From Mimachlamys varia (taxonomy: Eukaryota; Mollusca; Bivalvia; Pectinida; Pectinidae): a DNA stretch of 64,000 nt. Positions 1 through 14,139 of the stretch are shown piece by piece (position 1 is the first letter of the stretch; every line of letters begins with the position of its first letter). The translations under genes were made by a program, and so were the position numbers. Under the pieces are notes generated by a model. The model was not told the DNA's origin, did not search any database, and was given only the letters and a program-made list of their open reading frames with translations. Location: contig OX392527.1 of assembly GCA_947623455.1 (NCBI GenBank), positions 64,803,115 to 64,867,114 of the forward strand, written 5' to 3'.

Positions 1-676
1 TATATTGTCCGATTTCAATGAAATTTTATATATAACTGTAGTAGGACACCACGGACATTGTCGTAACCTCCGTTTCCTAATTCGTCAACATGACCGCTGA
101 TATATGGGGTGTCAGCTATATTTCCATTGTGAGTTCATTAGGCTCATCAGTTCCGACCAAAGGGGTAGTTTGGGGGACATCTGTAATGGTACCCCATTAC
201 AATTAGCACTTGTTATTTTTATGATCATTACATGAAAGTATGTTGCTTGCTTTGAAGTGTAATGTGGACTTCTAACCAAAGTTATACATTAACAAGCATT
301 GCTTATTGCATTTTATCTCCATAACGGACACGAGTAATTTTCATTAAAAAAATATGTATCCATATATTTGAATACATGTGCAAATATTTTAACGACCTGT
401 GATATTCCAAGGTAACCATGAATATTTCCGGTAATTGGCCCTTTTACATGTACGATAAAGAAATTATGCAAAACGATAGTATATGCAGGAAATACAACAC
501 GTATATAAAAGGTATGCTAATATATGTATTTCAATAGATTGCTATATGGTTTTGGAATTGTTTATCACATGTAAATCTACGCTGCAATTCAAACCGATTA
601 ATTTATATCGCTACAATAGTGTATGTCAGCATCCTAGTATAGATGTTAAAATGTTGAATTCGATGTTGGTTGAAAG
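1..676. other. AT-rich unique sequence, no feature recognised
   Basis: No exon-like, RNA or transposon signature is visible on either strand. A 77-codon frame at 483-716 runs into the neighbouring GT-rich array and is not credible as a gene. Confidence 0.5.
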
Positions 677-1444
677 TAGTGGCGGTGGCGATGGTTGCTG
701 TTGGCGGTGGTGGTGAAGACGATGTGGTTGTAAGTGGTGGTGGTGGTGTCAGTTGTGGTTGTGAGCGGTGGTGTCAGTTGTGGTTGTGAGCGGTGGTGTC
801 AGTTGTGGTTGTGAGCGGTGGTGTCAGTTGTGGTTGTAAGTGGTGGTGTCAGTTGTGGTTGTCAGCGGTGGTGTCAGTTGTGGTTGTCAGCGGTGGTGTC
901 AGTTGTGGTTGTAAGTAGTGGTGGTGGTGTCAGTTGTAGTTGTGAGCGATGGTGTCAGTTGTGGTTGTGAGTGGTGGTGTCAGTTGTGGTTGTCAGCGGT
1001 GGTGTCAGTTGTGGTTGTAAGTAGTGGTGGTGGTGTCAGTTGTAGTTGTGAGCGATGGTGTCAGTTGTGGTTGTGAGCGGTGGTGTCAGTGGTTGTTGTG
1101 GTGCCGAAGATGGTGGTTGTTAGCGTTGGTTGTTGTGTCGGTGGTGTTGGTGTCAGTTGTGGTTGTGAGCGGTGGTGGTGGCGGCGGCGGTGGTGGTGGT
1201 GGTTGTTAGTGGTGGTGGTTGGTGGTTGTAAGTGGTGGTGGTGTCAGTTGTGGTTGTGAGCGGTGGTGGTGGCGGCGGCGGTGGTTGTTGTGAGTGGTGG
1301 TGGTGATGGCGATGTGGTTGTGAGCGGTGGTGGTGGTGGTGGCGGCGGTGGTTGTTGTGAGTGGTGGTGGTGATGGCGATGTAGTTGTAAGTGTTGGTGG
1401 TTGGTGGTTGTAAGTGGTGGTGGTGGTGTCAGTTGTGGTTGTGA

Positions 1445-1480
<36 letters not shown>

Positions 1481-2068
1481 GTGGTTGTTGTGAGTGGTGG
1501 TGGTGATGACGATGTGGTTGTAAGTGGTGGTGTCAGTTGTGGTTGTCAGCGGTGGTGTCAGTTGTGGTTGTAAGTGGTGGTGGTGTCAGTTGTAGTTGTG
1601 AGCGATGGTGTCAGTTGTGGTTGTGAGCGGTGGTGTCAGTTGTGGTTGTAAGTAGTGGTGGTGGTGTCAGTTGTAGTTGTGAGCGATGGTGTCAGTTGTG
1701 GTTGTGAGCGATGGTGTCAGTGGTTGTTGTCAGCGGTGGTGTCAGTTGTGGTTGTGAGCGGTGGTGGTGGTGTCAGTTGTGGTTGTGAGCGGTGGTGGTG
1801 GTGTCAGTTGTGGTTGTAAGTGGTGGTTGTGGTGTCAGTTGTGGTTGTGAGCGATGGTTTCAGTGGTTGTTGTGGTGCCGAAGATGGTGGTTGTTAGCGT
1901 TGGTTGTTGTGTCGGTGGTGTTGGTGTCCATTGTGGTTGTGTCGGTGGCTGTTGTGTCGGTGGCTGTTGTGTCGGTGGCTGTTGTGTCGGTGACTGTTGT
2001 GTCCATTGTGGTTGTGTCGGTGGCTGTTGTGTCGGTAGTTGCTGTGTCCATGGTTATTGCAGGCGATG
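677..2068. repeat. GT-rich minisatellite (25-bp unit, then 15-bp unit)
   Basis: The main unit is about 25 bp, built from GGTGTCAGTTGTGGTTGTGAG with variable GTGGTGGTG spacers. A pure GGC run lies at about 1446-1477. From about 1905 the array changes to a 15-bp unit, GTCGGTGGCTGTTGT. The plus strand is strongly G-rich and T-rich with almost no A. Open frames across it are by-products of the bias. Confidence 0.9.
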
Positions 2069-2762
2069 GTGTTGTCGAAGATTGTTAGCGGTATATATGT
2101 ATATATACTTACACCAAATTCTGGGAGAAATATACTCTTGATTTCTCTTGTAGATTTTGTTTGGTCTTAGTTACTTAGGAGATGATTTCTTCACAAAACG
2201 ATGACGTAATTTGCTGTATTTCATTTGTTTTAACATCAAGCTAAAACTCTATCCAAAACGAATTTAGAATAGTATTCATGTCATAAATCGTCACGAATTC
2301 AACAAAAACATGCCAATTCTATGTCTATACAATACATACTGCCTTGTTTCAGGTGTCTATAGCATTAATCAGCTAAACTAGTCAATTTAATATCACAGAC
2401 ACAATTACGTTGACTGACTCAGTTTTGCGTCTATTCAGGGTTTGGAACCTATATCAGCCGGTGGTTTTGATCAGAAAAGAAAGGCAAATTGACTCCAATG
2501 CTTCATCAGAACGAACATTTAAAAAAAACAGCCACTAAACACAAGTTCTATAATACCTGACATAAAATCGATGATATCGGACATACAATGGCAGCATATT
2601 CATGTCGGCATGTCCTTGGATGCTACTTGGATACTGACACCGTTTTTTGTTGCAAGTTGAGTATCACGATTCTGCTGTTAGACCTTGTAGTGATATGACT
2701 GGTTTTGTTTTAACATTTTGTTGAACGCATTATAAGCTGAGGTCAGTTAAGAATGTATTCCT
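2069..2762. other. Unique spacer, no feature recognised
   Basis: AT-rich sequence between two minisatellites, with no credible open frame or repeat. Confidence 0.5.
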
Positions 2763-3258
2763 GTATGTTTGAGAGTATATGTGCTGGAGACAGGGTATGT
2801 TGGTGTATGTTTGCTGCAGGCAAGGTATGTTGGTGTTGGTATATGTGTACTGGAGACAGGTTATGTTGGTGTATGTGATCTGGAGATAGGATATGTTGGC
2901 GTATGTGTGTAAGTGTGCTGGAGGTAGGGTATGTTGGTGTATGTGTGCTGGAGACAGGGTATGTTGGAGTTTTTGTGCTGGAGGCAGGGTATGTTGGAGT
3001 ATTTGTGCTGGAGACCGGGTATGTTGGTGTATGTGTGCTAGAGACAGGGTATGTTGGTGTATGTGTGCTGGAGACAGGCTATGTTGGCGTATGTGTGTGT
3101 GTGTTGGAGACAGGATATGTTGGCATATGTGTGTAAGTGTGCTGGAGGTAGGGTATGTTGGAGTATTTGTGCTGGAGGCAGGGTATGTTGGTGTGTGTGT
3201 GCTGGAGACAGGGTATGTTGTGTGTGTATGCTGAAGACAGGGTATTTTGGTGTATGTG
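2763..3258. repeat. 30-bp minisatellite
   Basis: About 16 copies of a unit built on GTATGTTGGTGTATGTGTGC followed by TGGAGACAGG. Because 30 is a multiple of three, several frames stay open on both strands. The codon content (Cys/Val/Met on plus, His/Thr/Tyr on minus) is that of a simple repeat. Confidence 0.92.
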
Positions 3259-4400
3259 TTCAATTCAAGTGTTGCTGATTACAATTCATCTCACCGATTG
3301 CAGCATGCAGACTGACGATAGGGAAGCAAAAGTTTCACCTTCACCTCCTGCTTGTTCATTTGTATTATGGTAAACTCCCGAGAAGATCGAAAGCCATGAC
3401 GTCAGAACCAATCAGAAGTACATGTATGATACTTACGTTTCTAGACGCAAATATAGCCTCAGACGGGAGATTTTGCTTCCGGACTACCGATTGATAATTA
3501 CAATTTTTGTCAGCCGTATTGGATAGGTTTTCACTTCCTTATATTGGCATTATGCAAGATTATATAAAGTTCGTTAAAAACATTTAACATGAACGGAGTT
3601 AGATTCAATCATATGTGAAGTTTATGAAAGATTTATGTAAGAAGTGTTCCGATTGCTCGTAATTACCCAAATGTCACTCAGTATTCTGAACGAAGCACAA
3701 AATACTGTAAAAGTTGTCTCCTTTATTTAGAGTTATTGCAGAGATTACTGCTAGGTGTCACAAACTCCGTATATCCGGTTTATAAATGATCGCTATATGC
3801 ACGGCGTTACTAACGCGTCCATGAAAGGCAATTTCGCAGAATAATGGAAAAAAAGAGCTTGCTAACCCTAACCCATTTATATGAATATAGTCGGGAAACC
3901 TAACATTCTTTTTTGCCATTTGTTGTGATGTCTCTCTAGGGAAAAATAACTCTTGTAATTGCAGTCCTCTAGGTTGATCAAACGTATGACAGTTTAAAGA
4001 TTGACACAAGTTACTCACAACTTTTGATTCAAGAAACATTTTTGTCGTTTGGATACTAGCCTGTCATGTCATCGGAGATAATACAGAAAAAAAACTTAGA
4101 TTCGAGGTCGAATCTAACCATTCACGGTGTCAGGTTAGCTCTGTAGCGGTTATACTTGAATGAACTTCGTAAATAAATTAGGATGAAGGTACAGGATGGC
4201 AGACTACCGTGACATCATCGTTTTGCTCTCAGACAAAGCTCATACAACTTATATGAGAAATGAAAATATGAATCAAAAAGGACAAACACATCATTTTAAA
4301 ATACTCTCGAGATAGCTATTTCATGTAAACATTTATTTTTGTATCGAATATGAGCTCATGATATAGGCCAAGCATAACCTTTTCAAATATAGGTTTTTTA
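3259..4400. other. Unique spacer, no feature recognised
   Basis: AT-rich, no supported gene. A 93-codon minus-strand frame at 3758-4039 has no recognisable domain and no splice context that I could support. Confidence 0.4.
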
Positions 4401-4408
4401 TGTGAATA

Positions 4409-4410
4409 AA

Positions 4411-4451
<41 letters not shown>

Positions 4452-4453
4452 GG

Positions 4454-4492
<39 letters not shown>

Positions 4493-4535
4493 CGACGACG
4501 ACGACGACGGTGATGATGATGATGATGATGATGAC

Positions 4536-4569
<34 letters not shown>
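4409..4569. repeat. Trinucleotide microsatellite (ACG)n/(ATG)n
   Basis: A run of ACG (4411-4449), then ATG, ACG and ATG blocks. All three frames translate as homopolymer tracts (Met/Thr, His/Arg, Ile/Val), which are not proteins. Confidence 0.95.
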
Positions 4570-4584
4570 CATTGTTTCATTCAT

Positions 4585-5755
4585 AGTTTGGTTTAAATTG
4601 ATGAAAACGTAATTGTTTGTATTTTAAATAGCGAAAAAAACCTGCTGTCCTATTTTTTGTCGGGCAGTGTCGGATATTCTTCCATCTTTCATCCATGTCT
4701 TATTTTACTATTTAAATAGTGATATATCAAAACCCTGTGCGTCATCCGTCGGGTCACCAGGCCCTGTGACAGTGCCAACAAGTATAGGTGAACGAACGTC
4801 CCGCATAGCTTTTGCATGATTATCACGCGCCTCTCTCGGTCGTGGAAAGTCTCACGAGATGTTTACAAGGTATAAAGATATACTAGGTGAGTAGCATTGC
4901 CCAGGGAAAGATTAGTTAACCTCGAACGAGGTAAGATTGCATTGATAAAGACAAAATACCACCTAGAAAAAAATTGTGTAGATGTCACGGAAGATGTTTG
5001 TCATGGTTTCGGATCGAGGGTATGGGGTGGGGGGGGGGGGGGGGGGCGTTGCTTGAAGTAAATACATGTAGAAAAGCTAGTGTAAAAAGAAGTTTGTTTT
5101 GCGGTTCGTTGTATTTTTAAAATGGTTTTGTTTTGCCCACCATCAATTTCATTGTTGTCTACACTTATAATATGGTGTTCAAATTCAGTTCGAAATAACT
5201 AGTAAATAACGAATATTAAATTATTCAATCAAAATGTAAATATAATTGATGAACGTTTTAGTAAATATTGTTATAGTCCTATAACACACAATGCTATTGT
5301 TGGCAAACGCACATAAATACCAACCGGGCTTCATTAAGTTTTTATCACTAGCAATGTGCGTTATGGGACTGTAACAACATTAGCTAAAACATACATAAGT
5401 ATAATATGTGTAGATCAACTTTGAAGTTGATGATGTTGCTATTAATGATTTTGATGGGATGACATATTCTGAGAATGATGATGATAATGATAATTATTAT
5501 GATAATATGTATGTCACATCTTGTTGATGAGGACGAGAGTGTCTGTAGTGTAGTGATGATGATGATGAGGATGAGGATGATGTTTATATTTAAATTTTGA
5601 TGATGGTGACATATACAACATACTGAGAATGATGAAGATAACATGTTGAGTGATGATGATAATTAAATATGCTCGGAGAGTGATGAAAATGATGATGACA
5701 ATGATATATTCTGAAAATGATGACGATTACGAAGATATTTATATGTATGTCATAT
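4585..5755. other. Unique spacer with an 18-G run and ATG-rich low complexity
   Basis: Contains an uninterrupted G run at about 5029-5046 and, from 5433, imperfect GATGAT-rich sequence that grades into the adjacent 34-bp array. No gene seen. Confidence 0.5.
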
Positions 5756-7826
5756 CTTAATGATGAGGATGAGGGTGCTTGGGTGAAGTGACGATGACGA
5801 GGATGAGGGTGATTGGGTAAAGTGATGATGACGAGGATGAGAGTGACTGGGTAAAGTGACGATGACGAGGATGAGGGTGATTGGGTAAAGTGATGATGAC
5901 GAGGATGAGGGTGATTGGGTAAAGTGACGATGACGAGGACGAGGGTGATTGGGTAAAGTGATGATGACGAGGATGAGGGTGATTGGGTAAAGTGATGATG
6001 ACGAGGATGAGGGTGATTGGGTAAAGTAACGATGGCGAGGATGAGGGTGATTGGGTAAAGTGATGATGACGAGGACGAGGGTGATTGGGTAAAGTGATGA
6101 TGACGAGGACGAGGGTGATTGGGTAAAGTGACGATGACGAGGATGAGGGTGATTGGGTAAAGTAACGATGGCGAGGATGAGGGTGGTTGGGTAAAGTGAT
6201 GATGACGAGGATGAGGGTGATTGGGTAAAGTGATGATGACGAGGATGAGGGTGATTGGGTAAAGTGATGATGACGAGGATGAGGTTGATTGGGTAAAGTG
6301 ATGATGACGAGGATGAGGGTGATTGGGTAAGGTGATGATGACGAGGATGAGGGTGATTGGGTAAAGTGACGATGACGAGGATGAGGGTGAATGGGTAAAG
6401 TGATGATGACGAGGATGAGAGTGATTGGGTAAAGTGACGATGACGAGGATGAGGGTGCTTGGGTGAAGTGATGATAACGAGGATGAGGGTGGTTGGGTAA
6501 AGTGATGATGACGAGGACGAGGGTGATTGGGTAAAGTGATGATGACGAGGATGAGGGTGATTGGGTAAAGTGATGATGACGAGGACGAGGGTGATTGGGT
6601 AAAGTGATGATGACGAGGATGAGGGTGATTGGGTAAAGTGACGATGACGAGGACGAGGGTGGTTGGGTAAAGTGACGATGACGAGGATGAGGGTGATTGG
6701 GTAAAGTGACGATGACGAGGATGAGGGTGATTTGGTAAAGTGATGATGACGAGGATGAGGGTGCTTGGGTGAAGTGATGATGACGAGGATGAGGGTGATT
6801 GGGTAAAGTGACGATGACGAGGATGAGGGTGATTGGGTAAAGTGATGATGACGAGGACGAGGGTGATTGGGTAAAGTGACGATGGCGAGGATGAGGGTGG
6901 TTGGGTAAAGTGATGATGACGAGGACGAGGGTGATTGGGTAAAGTGATGATGGCGAGGATGAGGGTGATTGGGTAAAGTGATGATGACGAGGATGAGGGT
7001 GATTGGGTAAAGTGATGATGACGAGGACGAGGGTGATTGGGTAAAGTGATGATGACGAGGATGAGGGTGATTGGGTAAAGTGACGATGACGAGGACGAGG
7101 TTGGTTGGGTAAAGTGACGATGACGAGGATGAGGGTGATTGGGTAAAGTGACGATGACGAGGATGAGGGTGATTGGGTAAAGTGATGATGACGAGGATGA
7201 GGGTGCTTGGGTGAAGTGATGATGACGAGGATGAGGGTGATTGGGTAAAGTGACGATGACGAGGATGAGGGTGATTGGGTAAAGTGATGATGACGAGGAC
7301 GAGGGTGATTGGGTAAAGTGACGATGGCGAGGATGAGGGTGGTTGGGTAAAGTGATGATGACGAGGACGAGGGTGATTGGGTTAAGTGATGATGGCGAGG
7401 ATGAGGGTGATTGGGTAAAGTGATGATGACGAGGACGAGGGTGATTGGGTAAAGTAACGATGACGAGGATGAGGGTGATTGGGTAAAGTGACGATGACGA
7501 GGACGAGGGTGGTTGGGTAAAGTGACGATGACGAGGACGAGGGTGATTGGGTAAAGTGATGATGACGAGGATGAGGGTGATTGGGTAAAGTGATGATGAC
7601 GAGGACGAGGGTGATTGGGTAAAGTGATGATGACGAGGATGAGGGTGATTGGGTAAAGTGACGATGACGAGGACGAGGGTGATTGGGTTAAGTGATGATG
7701 ACGAGGATGAGGGTGATTGGGTAAAGTGACGATGACGAGGATGAGGGTGATTGGGTAAAGTAGCGATGACGAGGATGAGGGTGATTGGGTAAAGTGACGA
7801 TGACGTGGATGAGAGTGACTGGGTAA
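5756..7826. repeat. 34-bp minisatellite, about 60 copies
   Basis: The unit is GTGATTGGGTAAAGTGATGA then TGACGAGGATGAGG. Sixty or so copies run head to tail with few stops on the minus strand, giving a 756-codon frame whose protein repeats every 34 residues, which is simply three DNA units. Variants (GCTTGGGTGAAG, GGTTGGG, GGCGAGG) recur at 442 bp, showing a 13-unit higher-order repeat. I regard it as non-coding. Confidence 0.93.
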
Positions 7827-7942
7827 ATCTGAAAAATAAGTTATGAAAAAAAAAAATCATTGCTTAAATAAATAAAATGCGTCACCATTACTTTTTCGTT
7901 GACATTTTTTCAGAAGAAGTATACAAACTGTAAGGTGAATGC

Positions 7943-8000
7943 GAAGACAGAAGACAGACAGAAGACAGACAGAAGACAGGCAGAAGACAGACAGACGAAA
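7943..8000. repeat. 11-bp microsatellite-like repeat (AGAAGACAGAC)
   Basis: About five to six copies of AGAAGACAGAC with one G substitution. Confidence 0.85.
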
Positions 8001-9062
8001 TGAAAAGGGAAAAATCGTGAGTCCCCTGCATGTCCCCACTGTCCTACGAAACATGTACATCTGTTCATACCCGGGTAAAAGAAAAAAAGTTTGGATATCA
8101 ACGATGAAATGCTAACCGTAATAGACATGATTTTATAAACTGAAACAAAATAAAATCTGTTATTTACAGACAAAGGCTTGACTGCATAATAATTATATTG
8201 ATGTAGAGTAAAAGTTGCAGATGTTGCGCTGAATTTGTTTTTCAATAATTTATATATATATAATGTATGGATTAAATTAACACCATTATTTATATCTTCT
8301 GTTTCATCGATTGAATTAATTTTTAGACAGGTTTTTTTCGAAAATGGAAAGATGTACATATTTCGTGCATGTTGTCTATCAGTTTTCTCTCTTTTTTACT
8401 AAAACTAAATTAAAACCGAAACCGGAACACTATACCCTGCAAGGCAAATAGAAGTTGGCAGAAAGGTACGTATATGTAAGTATGATCGATATATGTATAT
8501 CAGATTAAAAGATAAATGTACTATTTGATACCTGAAATAAAAATTATCAAAATATCATTTTTTCTTGTGAAATTATTTCATTATAAGGAGAATTTTTCAA
8601 GATAAAGAGGAAGACGCATGTTAGATCACAGTAAGTACCCAGCATGCATCCCCTGACCATTTCCGGCTATATCTGAAACATTTCCGGTTCTTTTAATCTT
8701 TATTTTGTTATGTTGATTAATTGTACTAATACATGCAGCTACTTAAATGTAATTTTAAATAGTTATCTAGCATCGATCATCGTTTATCCTCACTTGTCTT
8801 CCCGATTATCTTCTACAATACTTATATTTAAGTCTCTTCCATATGTCTAGTTCCAGATTTCCCTCTACTATACAAGCTAAAGATGGCTGTCATTTAAGCC
8901 TCTGTCCTTGGTTTATAGGTTGTATGTTCGAAGGCTTTAATTTTCAACGAATACGCAATAGTCTTTCATTTTCCCTTTATCATACATGGAAAATGCATTT
9001 TAAAAGCGACATAAATACAACTTGAACGAAGACAATAAACCCCCACAAAGAACGACCCTTGA
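8001..9062. other. AT-rich spacer, no feature recognised
   Basis: No exon-like or mobile-element signature could be supported. Short frames overlap the neighbouring repeats. Confidence 0.45.
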
Positions 9063-11160
9063 AAATGTATATCTGCCCCAAACGAGTAACCCGTATGTAT
9101 ATTTGTTAATGTATTTCTGCCCCAAACGAGTAACCCGCATGTACTTTGGTTAATGTATTTCTTCCTCAAACGAGTAACCCGTATGTACACTGGAAAATGT
9201 ATTTCTGCCCAAAACGAGTAACCCGTATATAAATTAATTAATGTATTTTGCCCAAAACGAGTAAATCGAACATGTACATGTATATAAATTGGTTAATGTA
9301 TTTCTGCCTTACATGAGTAACCCGTATGTACATTGGTTAATGTATTTCTGCCTCAAACGAGTAACCCGTATGTACATTGGTTAATGTATTTCTGCCTCAA
9401 ACGAGTAACCCGTATGTACATTGGTTAATGTATTTCTGCCTAAAATGAGTAACCCGTATGTTCATTGGTTAATGTATTTCTGCCTCAAAGGAGTAACACG
9501 TATGTTCATTGGTTAATGTATTTCTGCCTCAAAGGAATAACCCGTATGTACATTGGAAAATGTATTTCTGCCTCAAAGGAGTAACACGTATGTTCATTGG
9601 TTAATGTATTTCTGCCTTAAACGAGTAACCCGTACAGACATTGGTTAATGTATTTCTGCCTCAAACGAGTAACCCGTATGTGCATTGGTAAATGTATTTC
9701 TGCCTAAAATGAGTAACCCGTATGTACGCTGGTTAATGTATTTCTGCCCCAAACGAGTAACCCGTATGTAAATTGGTAAATGCATTTCTGCCCCAAATGA
9801 GTAACCCGTATGTATATTTGTTAATGTATTTTTGCCTCAAATGAGTAACCCGTATGTACATTGGTTAATGTATTTCTGCCCCAAATGAGTAACCCGTATG
9901 TACATTAGTTAATGTATTTCTGCCTCAAACGAGTAACCCGTACAGACATTGGTTAAAGTATTTCTGCCTCAAACGAGTAACCCGTATGTACATTGGTTAA
10001 TGTATTTCTGCCTCAAATGAGTAACCAGTATGTACATTGGTTAATGTATTTCTGCCTCAAATGAGTAACCCGTATGTACATTGGTTAATGTATTTCTTGC
10101 TCAAATGAGTAACCCGTATGTACATTGGTTAATGTATTTCTGCCTCAAATGAGTAACCCGTATGTACATTGGTTAATGTATTTCTGCCTCTAATGAGTAA
10201 CCCGTATGTACATTGGTTAATGTATTTCTGCCTCAAATGAGTAACCCGTATGTACATTGGTTAATGTATTTCTGCCTCAAATGAGTAACCCGTATGTACA
10301 TTGGTTAATGTATTTCTGCCTCAAATGAGTAACCCGTATGTATATTTGTTAATGTATTTCTGCCCCAAACGAGTAACCCATATGTACATTGGTTAATGTA
10401 TTTCTGCCTCAAACGAGTAACCCGTAAATGAATTGGTTAATGTATTTCTGCCTCAAACGAGTAACCCGTATGTACATTGGTTAATGTATTTCTGCCTCAA
10501 ATGAGTGACCCATATGTACATTGGTAAATGTATTTCTGCCTCAAATGGGTAACCCGTATGTACATTGGTTAATGTATTTCTGCCTCAAAGGAGTAACCTG
10601 TATGTACATTGGTTAATGTATTTCTGCCTCAAAGGAGTAACCCATATGTACATTGGTTAATGTATTTCTGCCTCAAAGGAGTAACCCATATGTACATTGG
10701 TTGATGTATTTCTGCCTCAAATGAGTAACCCGTATGTACATTGGTTAATGTATTTCTGCCTCAAATGAGTAACCCATATGTACATTGGTTAATGTATTTC
10801 TGCCTCAAAGGAGTAACCCATATGTACATTGGTTAATGTATTTCTGCCTCAAAGGAGTAACCCATATGTACATTGGTTAATGTATTTCTGCCTCAAATGA
10901 GTAACCCGTATGTACATTGGTTAATGTATTTCTGCCTCAAATGAGTAACCCATATGTACATTGCTTAATGTATTTCTGCCTCAAATGAGTAACCCATATG
11001 TACATTGGTTAATGTATTTCTGCTTCAAACGAGTAACCCATATGTACATTGGTTAATGTATTTCTGCCTCAAATGAGTAACCCGTATGTATATTTGTTAA
11101 TGTATTTCTGCCTCAAGTGAGTAACCCGTATGTATATATGTTAATGTATTTCTGCCTCAA
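9063..11160. repeat. 44-bp minisatellite, about 48 copies
   Basis: The unit is AATGTATTTCTGCCTCAAAC then GAGTAACCCGTATGTACATT and GGTT. Variants at the central ACGAG/ATGAG/AGGAG and CCCGT/CCCAT sites are not random: a block with AAAGGAGTAACCCA recurs 176 bp apart (four units; 10627 and 10803), so segments have been copied as larger blocks. Confidence 0.95.
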
Positions 11161-14139
11161 ACAAAACAAAAAAGGCAGAACAGAAGAGACTGTATATTGC
11201 GAGTCCTAGGAATGGCCTTACTGCTCCGACGAAGCATGTACATTTATATATCCGTACCCATATATACGCTTATAAACTGTATGTGACAGCATAGTTTACT
11301 TACATGATTAAAAATCAAATTTCATTAACATATTTACAACAGTTATGAAACAAAAACATGCATAGTGATATCATCAGTATATCGTTTCTTTAGAACACTT
11401 TTGTGAAAAGTACGAAAAATGGGGGAAAAAACGAAAAAAGTGACATTTAAAAACTGCGAAAGAATTAAAAATTCCATGACCTTGGTTAAAATACAATTTG
11501 TCGTTTAAATCAGTAACACCAAACATAAAATAATGGTTAAGTATGAGAGCAGCATTGTGTATTTCGACGTGAGTATCGGATAAAGATATCGACTCCGACT
11601 CTAATATTACAATTGTCACGTACCCTGATCCGGACCGGATTCCGGTGAAATATTAGTTGTCTAATAAAATATGTAAAACACTACACGGTTTGTTATCACC
11701 TTATTATTAACAATATGAAGTAGATTGTTATGACGACAGCGATACATCCCCATCATCGATTAGCTACATACAAGCGCATAGGCCTAGTGCAGATGTCATT
11801 GTGGTACAATTGGTTGATCAATATTCCGGAGTGATAAAAAAACGGAAAGATCGTGATGCTCGTTGATTTACCGTTTGACAGCTTGATCCTATGTTCATTA
11901 TGTTTATCATGAAGTGTTTTAATCCTAATACAGTTAATGTTTCTACATGACAAGGGTAGTGGGGTGAGATTATTGTACCAGGGCGAGTAAACGTTTAGTA
12001 CCGTTTATAGTAATCCCCTGTTCACACAATGTTGTTTTCCTGGAAATTCTCGTCACGTACACAGTCAGAACATTTACATGAACTCAAATTATGGTTAAAA
12101 GAAAATTTCGCGTGCTGATGTTCAGGTCATATGGTCGATTTCCCCGTTACCACGACACCTCCAATTCAAAACACGTACTACCCTTCCATTCCCATACAAA
12201 GTATCTTTGGGGCGCCCTATATATCAGGTACCGATTATTTACTCTACAGGCTAATATCCTGTTCACGGAACCATAAGGGAGACTTTCATACTACGGATTG
12301 TATGCTTGACCGATTTCACACCCTATTGAGTTCCACTGGTAGTACCTCTCAAGAAATAGCGATAGCAGTCTTTTATTTCAAAATCATAGTGGACGCTTTT
12401 CAGGCATTTTTTTTTTTATATCAGTCCCTTAATCACTAGGGCACAACTACAACAAGGGGAACCAACAAAGAAAATTTAAGAAAGATCCGTCACGTTCTTC
12501 TCAAGAAAAGCGACTACAATCTTTCAATGTCAGAATCAAAGATGTCCGCTTTTCAGTCATTTTGTTTTTCTGATTACTACCAAAACCAAAATGGCACAAC
12601 TAGGGACCAAGGGGAACCTACATATGCAATTTGAGAATAATCCATTCAGTATTTTCGAGTAAGAAAGAAACAGCGGTAACAAGAAATGTTTAAAAACGGA
12701 TGGCCGGACGACTGACGCAGGGCGATTTGATGGTAGGCTAAAGAAAGTTATTCAAGTCACACGTGTGTCCCTGTAGTGGATCAAGGCCGTTTTCATATAA
12801 AAAGAACAATTGTTATATATCTACACATTACCGATGTATGTTAGAGGATTCAATCGCTTTATCTTTAAAAGAAGATTCCTAAATTGAAGGTTGGCTTAAA
12901 CAGGAACTTCTTTTTAATCACGTGTTTCAATGACACGTGCTGATTGTTTACGACGTCATTATTTGGTGGAATACGTTTACGGGATATAATCAGCGGTTCA
13001 ATCATATCAATTTTAATAAAATACTCTAAAGTTTCAGTATATTAATGCTTTTATGCCTCCTAGGTCCTGTCACAAACAAGTCAAAGAAAATTTGTGATTG
13101 AAAATGGTCACCAAAATATATGGTGAAATGTCATGTTTATTTAAAAAACATAGATATTCAATCAAGATTATGCAAGAATGACATGGCATAACATAAGCCA
13201 TATGCTAACTAAAGAAATAAACATCCCAAAAGAAAAATGGCACAACAAAAGCCTGAGTGGGGGGGTTGGTAAATGCTTTTATGAAATTGTCGCCGAAAGA
13301 AAAGCTTTGAAAATAATGAGATTTGTAAAACGAAGGACGCCGCATTACAGCAAAACAGGTGAACTAAAACGAAAATTGCATAAGCTTTATTCATTAACAC
13401 TAAAAAGTTAGTTTTAGCTCATCTTTCACTTTAATTGCCAATGATGACCAAATAGGGTGTATATTATCATTGAACTGTTTTACATTGTACAGAAATGATG
13501 TACAACCTGTTCGAGTAACGGGGGGAAGGTTTTTCAATTTGATGCTATGAAAATAAAAATATAAACTTTTGTTTTATACCAATTATAAACCAAATGATTT
13601 CAGTTTATACTCATGACTCTTGATGGCCCGGATGTAACGGGCATGGGGGTTCAATATTGGTGGTGACTGGGATACCCGGAGAAACACACGTGGTCGGGCA
13701 AGTGACAATCACATATCTGTTCGCGTTTGGTTGGGAATTAAGACTCTGCAACTTGATGAAAGTCTCCTAAATGTCCATGGAAACGCTCTTTTTGGTTTAT
13801 GCCAGCGGTACTGTGAGTTTGAGAGAGCGAAGTTGAGCGTATTCCTTTGATATCGAAGGTTTATGAAAGGGAAGTGTATTCACCAGACGAATTGATAAGA
13901 GTTGGTAAATCCTCAAACTAAAACACAGATGTGGTCGGTTTGTTAATTGATAAAAAAATTAACAGGTTTCTGTCATCTGCGTCAAAATCGAGTAATTATA
14001 CTGTGAATCAAGTTTCTCGCGGCTACTTACTTCGCAATCTTGAAATCACAACTAGCTCGCAGCGGTTAATTTTCACTAGGGCTTGCTTTTAATATTGTAA
14101 TTTTCGTGATCGATGTCGACTGCTGACAAACAAACTAAC
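11161..14139. other. Long unique stretch with one SINE fragment
   Basis: No gene recognised. A decayed piece of the tRNA-derived SINE family lies at about 13620-13730 (TACCCGGAGAAACACACGTG, then GTCGGGCAAGTGAC). Short frames near 11.4-12.4 and 13.2 kb show no domain. Confidence 0.45.

Noticed and set aside
4333..4596. Poly-His, poly-Met and poly-Ile frames
   Set aside because: Simple translations of a trinucleotide microsatellite.
5590..7860. 756-codon minus-strand frame rich in Ser, Pro, His and Leu
   Set aside because: It is the 34-bp satellite read through; the 34-residue period is three DNA units, and codon content follows the repeat, not a protein.
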